The position numbers and the translations under genes are program-made. Positions 1 through 3,847 of a DNA stretch of 6,329 bases are shown in pieces; the stretch's first letter is position 1; every line of letters begins with the position of its first letter. Where the stretch lies: assembly GCA_030432795.1 (NCBI GenBank), contig JAUILW010000201.1, forward strand, positions 1 through 6,329. Direction: 5' to 3'. The notes beneath the pieces are model-generated. The model saw only the letters and a program-made list of their open reading frames with translations, did not search any database and was not told the DNA's origin. The DNA is from Gammaproteobacteria bacterium (GTDB taxonomy: Bacteria; Pseudomonadota; Gammaproteobacteria; Pseudomonadales; Azotimanducaceae).

Positions 1-108
1 CTACAGCCCGCGAATCGCGGCGATCAGGGCGGCGATCAGGGCCGCAATGATGGCGTCGATGATCGGGCCGGGGTCCGTTTGGGTGGCGATGGCAAGCAGG
101 TCGAACAT
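1..108 (-). CDS. 35-residue hydrophobic peptide, single membrane helix, function unknown
   Basis: A 35-residue leftward ORF that I do not recognise as a named family. After a short polar start (MFDLLAIATQTDPGP) the rest is one hydrophobic stretch built from AALI-type units and ending in RGL, so a single membrane-spanning helix is likely. The helix is encoded partly by a perfect 12-base tandem repeat at 19-42. I chose the ATG at 106-108 because GGAG lies about 11 bases upstream; a longer reading up to 183 would run into the preceding gene and adds a non-hydrophobic segment. It follows another single-helix protein gene by about 20 bases and is the last gene of the leftward cassette visible here. 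It could be a small holin-like or membrane-stress peptide, or a non-functional ORF. Stop codon TAG is at the window edge. Confidence 0.5.
   Translation of the reverse strand: MFDLLAIATQTDPGPIIDAIIAALIAALIAAIRGL
19..42. repeat. Perfect 12-base tandem repeat, two copies, inside a small ORF
   Basis: The unit GGCGATCAGGGC occurs twice head to tail (19-30 and 31-42), followed by a decayed partial copy. Being a multiple of three, it encodes a 4-residue hydrophobic repeat (ALIA type) in the leftward 35-residue peptide. Gain or loss of a unit would change helix length without breaking the frame. Confidence 0.85.
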
Positions 109-127
109 GATGGGTGTATCTCCGTGG

Positions 128-325
128 TTAGTGCGAGAGGACGTAATAGGGAATGCCGACGAACGCCGCCAGCACCAGGCCAATGGCGACCAGGAACCCG
201 AGCGCCGCGATCAGCGCCGTCAGGTTGACCCGGCCACGCGGCGGCAGCGGCGGTCCGGGGGCGATGCCCGGTGTCGCCAGCCGCTCGATGTGCCGCTTGC
301 GTGTGTATGTGTGGTTGGTGGTCAC
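128..325 (-). CDS. 65-residue single-pass membrane protein (phage accessory)
   Basis: Residues 1-32 are polar and basic with a proline-rich stretch (about 21-30). Residues 34-58 form one strongly hydrophobic helix (LTALIAALGFLVAIGLVL is its core), and a short tail ends YYVLSH. The positive charges before the helix suggest the N-terminus stays in the cytoplasm. I chose the GTG at 323-325 because it overlaps the upstream gene's TGA as GTGA, and a purine-rich AGGGAAGGGG lies just upstream. A longer in-frame reading to 478 lies entirely inside the upstream gene and is a shadow. Translational coupling to the zinc-finger gene is likely. In a phage this could be an accessory holin, an envelope modulator or an exclusion protein; nothing in the sequence decides which. 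Confidence 0.65.
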   Translation of the reverse strand: MTTNHTYTRKRHIERLATPGIAPGPPLPPRGRVNLTALIAALGFLVAIGLVLAAFVGIPYYVLSH

Positions 326-543
326 GCGGGTACCCCTTCCCTGTGTAACCGCCGATTGAGGCAAGCGTTGCAGGTGGGCAGATGGTTGCGCTTCCAATCC
401 ATCGGCACCGGGAACGCACCGTAGGGTTTGCATTGGTCGCACCACTGGCAGCGCATCTTGGGCGTCAATGAGTCCCACAGCGGCGATGCCACCCGGTCCC
501 CGAACGGCACCGGCACAAGCGGCACGTCAGTCCGTGTCGTCAT
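322..543 (-). CDS. 73-residue zinc-ribbon protein
   Basis: A small protein with two CxxC pairs, C35/C38 and C58/C61, plus an extra cysteine at C32 that makes the first cluster CxxCxxC. The spacing and intervening residues (CDQCK, a phenylalanine at 44, then CNACLNRR) match the common zinc ribbon of phage and HNH-associated proteins, in which the knuckles bind one Zn(II). The catalytic residues of an HNH nuclease are absent, so this would be a stand-alone nucleic-acid or protein-binding ribbon. The ATG at 541-543 overlaps the preceding TGA as ATGA, and a GGGAG sequence about 8 bases upstream supports this start. The stop overlaps the next gene's GTG. Its place inside a chain of overlapping small genes points to a phage early function, such as a host takeover or transcription modulator. 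The target is unknown. Confidence 0.7.
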   Translation of the reverse strand: MTTRTDVPLVPVPFGDRVASPLWDSLTPKMRCQWCDQCKPYGAFPVPMDWKRNHLPTCNACLNRRLHREGVPA

Positions 544-881
544 ACCCCAAGCTCCCGTTGTGTCAGATAGGCCGCGCGCGCCCACGCGTCCCGGATGCGA
601 ACCGTGTCACCGGCGACCAGCACCTCCAGCCGCGCCACGTTCTGGCATCGCTCCAGCTCCAGCCGCACGAGGTTGTGGATGTGCGGGTTGCGGTCGCGTG
701 CGGTGATGCGCCGTTCCAGCGGTCCCGGCAGCGGCGCGCCGGGCGATGGGTCCAGCAGCGCGTCGAGTTGATCCTCCAGGTCTGGCAGGTCCGATTGCAG
801 CTCTTCCCACGTGCCGTCGTCGTCGTCGGGGATGGTGTCCCATTGGCCGTCCGGGCCTTCGATGTGGTGGACGTAGATCAT
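540..881 (-). CDS. 113-residue protein with highly acidic N-terminal half, unknown function
   Basis: Not recognised as a known family. Residues 1-45 contain 15 Asp/Glu and no Lys/Arg, including a DDDD run at 19-22 encoded by a GAC trinucleotide run. A proline-rich linker (about 45-54) follows, and the C-terminal half is basic and probably helical, with many Arg residues and a single Cys (about 79). The start ATG overlaps the TGA of the upstream gene as ATGA; the upstream AAGGGCGG is a weak Shine-Dalgarno, consistent with translation coupled to the upstream gene. Charge segregation of this kind occurs in DNA-mimic and other inhibitor proteins of phages, but it also occurs in ordinary regulatory proteins, so no function is assigned. 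Confidence 0.7.
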   Translation of the reverse strand: MIYVHHIEGPDGQWDTIPDDDDGTWEELQSDLPDLEDQLDALLDPSPGAPLPGPLERRITARDRNPHIHNLVRLELERCQNVARLEVLVAGDTVRIRDAWARAAYLTQRELGV

Positions 882-1171
882 CGGGTTGCCGCCCTTCGTT
901 GCTGCCCGCCATCGACGCGACAGGGCAGGTCACGCGGATCGATGCGGCTGTCGATGGCGTCGTAGGCAACGCTGTGCAGCTTCCAGTCGATCGCGTCAGC
1001 CACGTCACCGAGCTGCGCCTCCAGCTCCGTGGCGAGCCGGATCACGGCACAGGCGGCGCTGTTTTCGGCCGCGTCCCGGCTGTGTGCGCGCAGGTATTGG
1101 CCGTGCTGCTTCATCTGGTGCATCTTGGCGCGGGTGGTGCCGGTCATTGCGTGCGGTATCGGTGTAGCCAT
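878..1171 (-). CDS. 97-residue helical hypothetical protein, first gene of an overlapping small-gene chain
   Basis: I do not recognise the family. The sequence looks soluble and helical. Residues about 12-32 are rich in Lys, His, Arg and Gln, residues 33-75 form a likely amphipathic helical region (AVIRLATELEAQLGDVADAI), and the tail is basic (RVDGGQQRRAATR). The ATG at 1169-1171 has GGAG 8 bases upstream, the clearest ribosome site in this part of the cassette, which makes it the likely entry point for ribosomes translating the three overlapping genes that follow. A longer start at 1238 in another frame is a shadow. Its TGA overlaps the next start as ATGA. Probably a phage early protein; role unknown. 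Confidence 0.7.
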   Translation of the reverse strand: MATPIPHAMTGTTRAKMHQMKQHGQYLRAHSRDAAENSAACAVIRLATELEAQLGDVADAIDWKLHSVAYDAIDSRIDPRDLPCRVDGGQQRRAATR

Positions 1172-1212
1172 GTGCTAAACTCCAGGGAGTAGGTCTCGGG
1201 TTAGAGACTCGT

Positions 1213-1545
1213 CTAGGCAGCGTCCGGTGGAGTGCCATCCGCCGGGCGTTTTCGTATCCGCCGGTATTCGTCGATCTTCACCGGGCCGTGCACCCGCTCG
1301 AAATCACGGATGCGTCCCTTGTTGCGCTTGCCGGCATCCGCCGGGCCGATGTGCAACAGCGAGGCGGACAGTCGGACCGCATCGTCCATCTGGTACACCA
1401 GCGGTTGCAGTCGGGTGATGTACCGGGTGATGCGCCGGGCCTCGATCCGACACACCGTGTGATCCTCGTTGGCGTCCTCCCATTCGTCGGATAGATCGTC
1501 GAACAGTTCGCGAACCTCGTTGCTGAGGCCGTAGTTCTGGCCCAT
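1213..1545 (-). CDS. 110-residue hypothetical protein, helical with basic C-terminus
   Basis: Not recognised as a named family. The N-terminal 30 residues are acidic (ELFDDLSDEWEDANED), the middle is helical with alternating Arg and hydrophobic residues (about 33-65), and the C-terminal third is strongly basic (AGKRNKGRIRDFERV, then YRRIRKRP), so nucleic-acid contact is possible. I chose the ATG at 1543-1545 because AAAGGA lies about 10 bases upstream. An ATG seven codons earlier (1566) has no ribosome site. The same frame stays open to 2052, but that extension is low-complexity proline/glycine-rich sequence read through inverted repeats and is not protein-like. A 41-base gap separates it from the next leftward gene, and a large non-coding stretch lies upstream. 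Confidence 0.7.
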   Translation of the reverse strand: MGQNYGLSNEVRELFDDLSDEWEDANEDHTVCRIEARRITRYITRLQPLVYQMDDAVRLSASLLHIGPADAGKRNKGRIRDFERVHGPVKIDEYRRIRKRPADGTPPDAA

Positions 1546-1603
1546 GGCGGGGGCGTCCTTTCGCATTGATGCGATGGCGGGAACCGGGGCTATGCTGCAA
1601 CCG

Positions 1604-1637
1604 TGGGCGGCGCGTAGTGGCCTACCACCGCCGCCCA
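1604..1637. repeat. Inverted repeat, 9-base perfect stem with inner 4-base stem
   Basis: TGGGCGGCG at 1604-1612 is complementary to CGCCGCCCA at 1629-1637. Inside it GTAG and CTAC can form a second short stem around TGGC. It lies about 60 bases upstream of the leftward gene ending at 1213, so on that mRNA it would sit in the untranslated region. No T-run follows on either strand in terminator position, so it is not called a terminator. Confidence 0.7.
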
Positions 1638-1756
1638 AAATCTGTGCTTCCCATGGTGTGGGGACCCGATTCGTCAGAACCGATGGAGTCGCATGGCCAT
1701 GTCCTTTCGTCACAGGCGCGGAACCGCCGCGCGGCGAGTTAGCTTGACGATCCGGT

Positions 1757-1792
1757 GGTGGGCACAGACGTCGCGTCGTGCCCGTGCCCACC
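1757..1792. repeat. Inverted repeat, 9-base perfect stem
   Basis: GGTGGGCAC at 1757-1765 pairs with GTGCCCACC at 1784-1792. Inside the loop GACG (1767-1770) can pair with CGTC (1774-1777), giving a two-tier hairpin. No T-run adjoins it. It is one of several stem-loops in the surrounding non-coding stretch. Confidence 0.7.
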
Positions 1793-1990
1793 GGGGTAAG
1801 AGGTCGGAACGCGGCGATGGATGCCACGCCCGCAGCTGGACCCGACACACGCATGGGGAGGAGGGAGGGAGCGTGCGTCCGATCCAGGTGCGGACGGCTC
1901 GGCTGGGAACCGAGCACGCCCAGTGGGCTGACGCCCGGCGACGGTGGGAACGCGCCGCCAGAGGTGCGGGGCCAATCCCCGCATGGGGAA

Positions 1991-2039
1991 GGTTCTCCCC
2001 TCCCATGGAGGGGAGTCAGTGGGGAGGGGTTTGGGAACC
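1991..2039. repeat. Compound inverted repeat with two alternative stems, dispersed-repeat-like
   Basis: Two mutually exclusive foldings are visible. The short one pairs CTCCCCTCC (1995-2003) with GGAGGGGAG (2007-2015) around a 3-base loop. The long one pairs GGTTC (1991-1995) with GAACC (2035-2039) and CCCCTCCC (1997-2004) with GGGAGGGG (2022-2029). The strong strand bias (CCCCTCCC against GGGGAGGGG) and translations such as SPLPWRGVSGEG are typical of dispersed non-coding repeats in GC-rich genomes (general knowledge). It lies just downstream of the stop codon of the leftward gene ending at 2053 and may also act as a transcript-end or mRNA-protecting hairpin. Confidence 0.6.
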
Positions 2040-2052
2040 CGTGAGTAAGCAT

Positions 2053-2283
2053 CTACGCGGCCTTCCGGGCCGGGTTGGCGAGACCGGCGATGGTGCGCAG
2101 GTACAGCACCGCGTCGTCGATAAGTGCCTGTTTCGCCGCTTCGTAGTCGCGCTCGGCCAACCGCAGGACGGCGGGTCGATGTTCGATCCGGACAATCAGC
2201 TCCATCAGGTAGGGCGAGTCGGGTTTGAGCAGGTCGCCGGCAAGGCGGACGGCCAGCGGGTGGTGGTTCGTGATCGTTGTCAT
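2053..2283 (-). CDS. 76-residue hypothetical protein, second gene of leftward early operon
   Basis: Not recognised as a named family. The protein is mostly helical and soluble: residues about 10-20 and 23-45 alternate hydrophobic and charged residues (MELIVRIEHRPAVLRLAERDY), and 47-67 looks like a further amphipathic helix. The tail is short and basic (ANPARKAA). The ATG at 2281-2283 overlaps the TGA of the upstream RHH gene as ATGA. The sequence before it is only weakly Shine-Dalgarno-like, so translation is probably coupled to the RHH gene. Such a pairing might suggest an antitoxin/toxin arrangement, but the second protein shows no RelE, PIN or other toxin motif, so it is left as an early phage protein of unknown role. 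Confidence 0.75.
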   Translation of the reverse strand: MTTITNHHPLAVRLAGDLLKPDSPYLMELIVRIEHRPAVLRLAERDYEAAKQALIDDAVLYLRTIAGLANPARKAA

Positions 2284-2474
2284 GCGGCACGCTCGCTTTC
2301 GATCACCGCGACCTCACTGCGGATGGCGGCATCGATCACGATCCGGAGAACGTGAGCCTTTGAAAGCCCTGTCGCCGCACTCACGTCATTCAGCCAGCGG
2401 AGATGGCGTGGGGCAAAGGTGTACGTCGCGGTGACGACTTTTTCCTTTTCCTGTGGCGCGTATGTGGTGTTCAT
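2280..2474 (-). CDS. Ribbon-helix-helix (Arc/CopG-like) DNA-binding protein
   Basis: A 64-residue protein with the ribbon-helix-helix pattern. A short beta strand lies at about 12-20 (KVVTATYTF), helix A at 22-35 (PRHLRWLNDVSAATG), the turn GLSK at 36-39, and helix B at 40-53 (AHVLRIVIDAAIRS). In this family a dimer inserts the paired strands into the major groove. It is the first gene of the leftward operon, directly opposite the XRE repressor across a shared promoter region, so it is a candidate Cro-like counter-regulator or early-gene regulator (inference from position). I chose the ATG at 2472-2474 because GGAG lies 5 bases upstream and the leftward promoter's -10 box is some 40 bases upstream. 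A longer reading to 2570 would cross the promoter. The stop overlaps the next start as ATGA. Confidence 0.85.
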   Translation of the reverse strand: MNTTYAPQEKEKVVTATYTFAPRHLRWLNDVSAATGLSKAHVLRIVIDAAIRSEVAVIESERAA

Positions 2475-2511
2475 CGGGTCTCCGGTCGTGATTCCAGTAT
2501 CTACACTCTGG

Positions 2512-2540
2512 ATTCTAAATGCTAGAACACCGCTTGTCAA
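2512..2540 (-). promoter_or_regulatory. Leftward sigma-70-type promoter for the RHH-led operon
   Basis: On the minus strand a perfect TTGACA -35 box (2535-2540) and a TAGAAT -10 box (2512-2517, 5 of 6 to consensus) are separated by 17 bases. Transcription should start near 2505, giving a leader of about 30 bases that contains the GGAG ribosome site of the RHH gene. This is one of the two best promoters in the window. Its -35 box overlaps the -35 box of the rightward repressor promoter by five bases. Confidence 0.85.
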
Positions 2541-2562
2541 GTGACAATTCCGCAATGACAAT
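2534..2562 (+). promoter_or_regulatory. Rightward repressor promoter with overlapping operator-like half-sites
   Basis: TTGTCA (2534-2539) and GACAAT (2557-2562) are separated by 17 bases. The expected start of transcription is A2569, the first base of the repressor's ATG. The same interval contains the palindrome TTGTC-AAGT-GACAA (2534-2547), and the heptamer TGACAAT at 2542-2548 is repeated at 2556-2562 with a 14-base period. Because the palindrome covers both -35 boxes and the second heptamer covers this -10 box, binding there would affect both directions. The XRE protein, the RHH protein or both are the likely ligands (inference). Confidence 0.7.
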
Positions 2563-2568
2563 ATCGAC

Positions 2569-2934
2569 ATGAATGACCTTGGATCGCTGGTTGCTCACCG
2601 GCTCGCATTGCTGGGAATGAAAGATTTCGAGTTGGCTCATGCCCTTGGGAAGAAGCCATCATTTGTGAGCCGCTTGAGGCATGGCGAGGTCAAGACCCTT
2701 CCGCCTCCAGAAGAGCTTCAGATCATGGCCGAGACACTACGTGTGCCGATGGTCGAGCTGGTTGTCGCTGCCGGGTATCCCGTTGCCGAGGTGGAAACGG
2801 GTACCAGCGAAGTAGACGAACTGACCGAACACGCCCGGCTGGTGGACTGGGAGCGCGATCCTGCCCGCCTGCCGGTGATGCACGCGATCATGGAAACGTG
2901 GTCGCGATTCGACGCCATGTTGTCGCACGTGTGA
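2569..2934 (+). CDS. XRE-family (lambda-repressor-like HTH) phage repressor
   Basis: A 121-residue transcriptional repressor. Residues about 4-66 form the lambda-type helix-turn-helix domain: helices 2 and 3 lie in DFELAHALGKKPSFVSRLR (19-37), followed by the conserved GEVKTLPPPEELQIMAETL, then VPMVELVVAAGY, typical of the last helices. Residues 72-121 form a short acidic tail, probably for dimerisation. There is no S24/LexA-type peptidase domain, so RecA-assisted self-cleavage is not expected. No Shine-Dalgarno precedes the ATG, and the promoter predicts transcription starting on the A of that ATG, so the mRNA is probably leaderless. A later Met (17) would remove helix 1. It faces the RHH gene across a shared promoter, as a lysogeny repressor would. 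About 300 bases separate it from the next large gene, which has its own promoter. Confidence 0.88.
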   Translation: MNDLGSLVAHRLALLGMKDFELAHALGKKPSFVSRLRHGEVKTLPPPEELQIMAETLRVPMVELVVAAGYPVAEVETGTSEVDELTEHARLVDWERDPARLPVMHAIMETWSRFDAMLSHV

Positions 2935-2960
2935 GACACAGTATCGAGTCGCCTCCGAAC

Positions 2961-3020
2961 CCGCTATTTCACCGATCGCCCCGACACGAAACTAGCGTCG
3001 GCCGTTATTTCACCGAGCGC
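2961..3020. repeat. Pair of 19-base direct repeats, 41-base period
   Basis: CCGCTATTTCACCGATCGC (2961-2979) and CCGTTATTTCACCGAGCGC (3002-3020) are identical at 17 of 19 positions, sharing an unbroken 11-base core TATTTCACCGA. The 41-base period is close to four helical turns, so bound proteins would lie on the same face. They could be binding sites for a phage regulator, recombinase or replication protein. Two copies are too few to call an iteron array. Confidence 0.75.
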
Positions 3021-3031
3021 ACACACACCGC

Positions 3032-3061
3032 GCCCCCACCGGCACGCTGGCGGGTGGGGGC
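3032..3061 (+). other. GC-rich hairpin downstream of the repressor, terminator-like but without a T-run
   Basis: GCCCCCACC (3032-3040) pairs perfectly with GGTGGGGGC (3053-3061) around a 12-base loop. It lies about 100 bases beyond the repressor stop and about 70 bases before the next promoter, the position expected for a terminator insulating the two transcription units. The following bases (TGGCTGCACC) contain no T-run, so it would be at best a non-canonical terminator or pause hairpin. Confidence 0.45.
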
Positions 3062-3133
3062 TGGCTGCACCTGGCTGTCAACGTAGATCATCCTAGCACA
3101 TCGAGAAATCCTCCCCAACTAGCCCCTTTGTGG

Positions 3134-3162
3134 TTGACACAATGTTTCGCGTGTGCGATAAT
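3134..3162 (+). promoter_or_regulatory. Strong rightward sigma-70-type promoter
   Basis: A perfect TTGACA -35 box (3134-3139) and a GATAAT -10 box (3157-3162, 5 of 6 to consensus) are separated by exactly 17 bases in an unusually AT-rich patch. The predicted transcription start is A3169, which is also the first base of an ATG. It should drive the KOW-like/zinc-finger gene and the helix-turn-helix gene behind it, ending at the terminator near 4419. Confidence 0.88.
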
Positions 3163-3168
3163 ATATAC

Positions 3169-3243
3169 ATGGTCGGGAAAGAGAAACACCGACACCGGGG
3201 CGACATCCCGGCAGCGATCACCGCACAGGAGCAAGCACCATGA
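3169..3243 (+). CDS. 24-codon leaderless upstream ORF coupled to the next gene by ATGA
   Basis: From the ATG at the predicted transcription start an open frame of 24 codons runs to a TGA at 3241-3243 and overlaps the next gene's ATG as ATGA. The peptide begins MVGKEKHRHRGD, very basic, and ends AAITAQEQAP. No Shine-Dalgarno can precede it because the mRNA is expected to begin at its A. The next gene's AGGAG ribosome site (3227-3231) lies inside it, and a short stem CCGGG/CCCGG (3195-3199 with 3207-3211) also lies within. Its role, if real, is more likely control of the following gene than the peptide itself. Chance is possible for so short a frame. Confidence 0.4.
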   Translation: MVGKEKHRHRGDIPAAITAQEQAP

Positions 3244-3845
3244 CGACGCAGACCATCAATGAAAAGCACGATGTTGAGAACGTTGTCGCTGTCAGCCTGT
3301 CCTATACCCGCCAATCCAACCGCGCGTTCGTGACCATGATGGACCCGGCGACGGGTGAGATCACCAGCAAGACCGTTTACCCCGCTGGCCACTTTGAGGA
3401 CCCGGTTGTTGACGCCAGCCCCGAGCTGATCGCGACGTACGAGGCGCGCATTGCGGCTGATCGCCAGCGCGTGGCCGACATGAAGGCCGCGGCGAAGGCC
3501 GAGACGGCGGCGAAAGCCGAAGCCGCTCGGGTTGAGGCCGCGAAGCCGCGCTACGGTCGCGTCACCGGCGGCAAGAACGCCGGTCGCATCGGCGTCATCG
3601 TCGCCCGCCGCGAGTCGATGTACGACGCCGGGTACTTCTACACGCTCAAGCGGAACGGCTCAACATTCCATGCCAGCGAGAATCTGGTTGTGTTGATCGA
3701 CCGGGACGAATTTGACGCCATCTCGAACGGTAACGTCCGATTCTGCCAGAGCTGCGGTGTTCGCATCCCTGAGGGACAGGCGATGAGTGGCAGCCTCGGC
3801 ACGTACTGCTCCGATTGCTACGACGCGGCGGAGGCGGCGCTGTAG
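3240..3845 (+). CDS. 201-residue protein with coiled coil, KOW-like segment and C-terminal zinc finger
   Basis: Four parts are visible. Residues 1-60 include a probable beta-rich region (VAVSLSYTRQSNRAFVTMMD). Residues 61-102 are an Ala/Lys/Glu/Arg-rich helix likely to be a coiled coil. Residues 104-152 read GRVTGGKNAGRIGVIV and then alternate like an SH3-type barrel; the G-x4-GKNAGRIGVIV core resembles the KOW motif of NusG and ribosomal proteins, which contacts RNA or the transcription machinery. Residues 169-193 hold C169/C172 and C190/C193, a four-cysteine zinc finger. The ATG has AGGAG 8 bases upstream. The combination suggests a nucleic-acid or RNA-polymerase-associated phage protein, but I do not recognise a named family, and KOW assignment by eye is tentative. 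The GC-rich Ala/Lys/Glu helix codons look repetitive, as expected for such segments. Confidence 0.8.
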   Translation: MTTQTINEKHDVENVVAVSLSYTRQSNRAFVTMMDPATGEITSKTVYPAGHFEDPVVDASPELIATYEARIAADRQRVADMKAAAKAETAAKAEAARVEAAKPRYGRVTGGKNAGRIGVIVARRESMYDAGYFYTLKRNGSTFHASENLVVLIDRDEFDAISNGNVRFCQSCGVRIPEGQAMSGSLGTYCSDCYDAAEAAL

Positions 3846-3847
3846 CG

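Larger units (their letters stand above)
1567..2052. other. About 480 bases without a convincing gene, packed with inverted repeats
   Basis: This interval separates two leftward genes. Long open frames run through it on both strands, but they translate to proline-, arginine- and glycine-rich strings without ribosome sites and look like GC-rich shadows. What can be seen are hairpins: a 9-base stem at 1604-1637, a 9-base stem at 1757-1792, a 6-base stem at 1897-1915, and the purine/pyrimidine-rich inverted repeat at 1991-2039. There are also perfect palindromes at 1692-1701 (CATGGCCATG) and 1725-1736 (CGCCGCGCGGCG). The density is well above the rest of the window. It may be a repeat-element insertion, an untranslated structured RNA or a replication/regulatory region; the sequence alone does not choose. 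Confidence 0.6.
2935..3133. other. Intergenic region after the repressor, with a direct repeat and a strong hairpin
   Basis: No gene is supported here. An open frame at 2898-3086 lacks a ribosome site and begins inside the repressor gene. The region contains two near-identical 19-base segments 41 bases apart (2961-2979 and 3002-3020), a 5-base inverted repeat CCGAC/GTCGG between them (2981-2985 and 2997-3001), and a GC-rich hairpin at 3032-3061. The next element to the right is the promoter at 3134. Confidence 0.7.

Noticed and set aside
1744..1772. Plus-strand TTGACG as a promoter
   Set aside because: The -10 position at 17 bases spacing reads GACGTC, and nothing plausible lies downstream on the plus strand.
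1546..2052. N-terminal extension of the leftward 110-residue gene (open to 2052)
   Set aside because: The extension reads through inverted repeats, is proline/glycine/arginine-rich, and starts without a ribosome site, while the ATG at 1545 has AAAGGA upstream.
1693..2355. A 220-codon plus-strand frame across the hairpin region and the 76-residue gene
   Set aside because: It is antisense to a supported gene, of low-complexity basic composition and without a ribosome site.
2053..2474. RHH gene plus 76-residue gene as a toxin-antitoxin pair
   Set aside because: The RHH-first, overlapping arrangement fits, but the second protein has no visible toxin motif, and the operon position opposite a phage repressor explains the pair better.
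3059..3081. Minus-strand TTGACA at 3076-3081 as a leftward promoter
   Set aside because: At 17 bases spacing the -10 position is GC-rich hairpin sequence (CCCACC), with no TATAAT-like box.
2898..3086. A 62-codon plus-strand frame after the repressor
   Set aside because: It begins inside the repressor gene, has no ribosome site, and spans the direct repeats and hairpin without protein-like composition.
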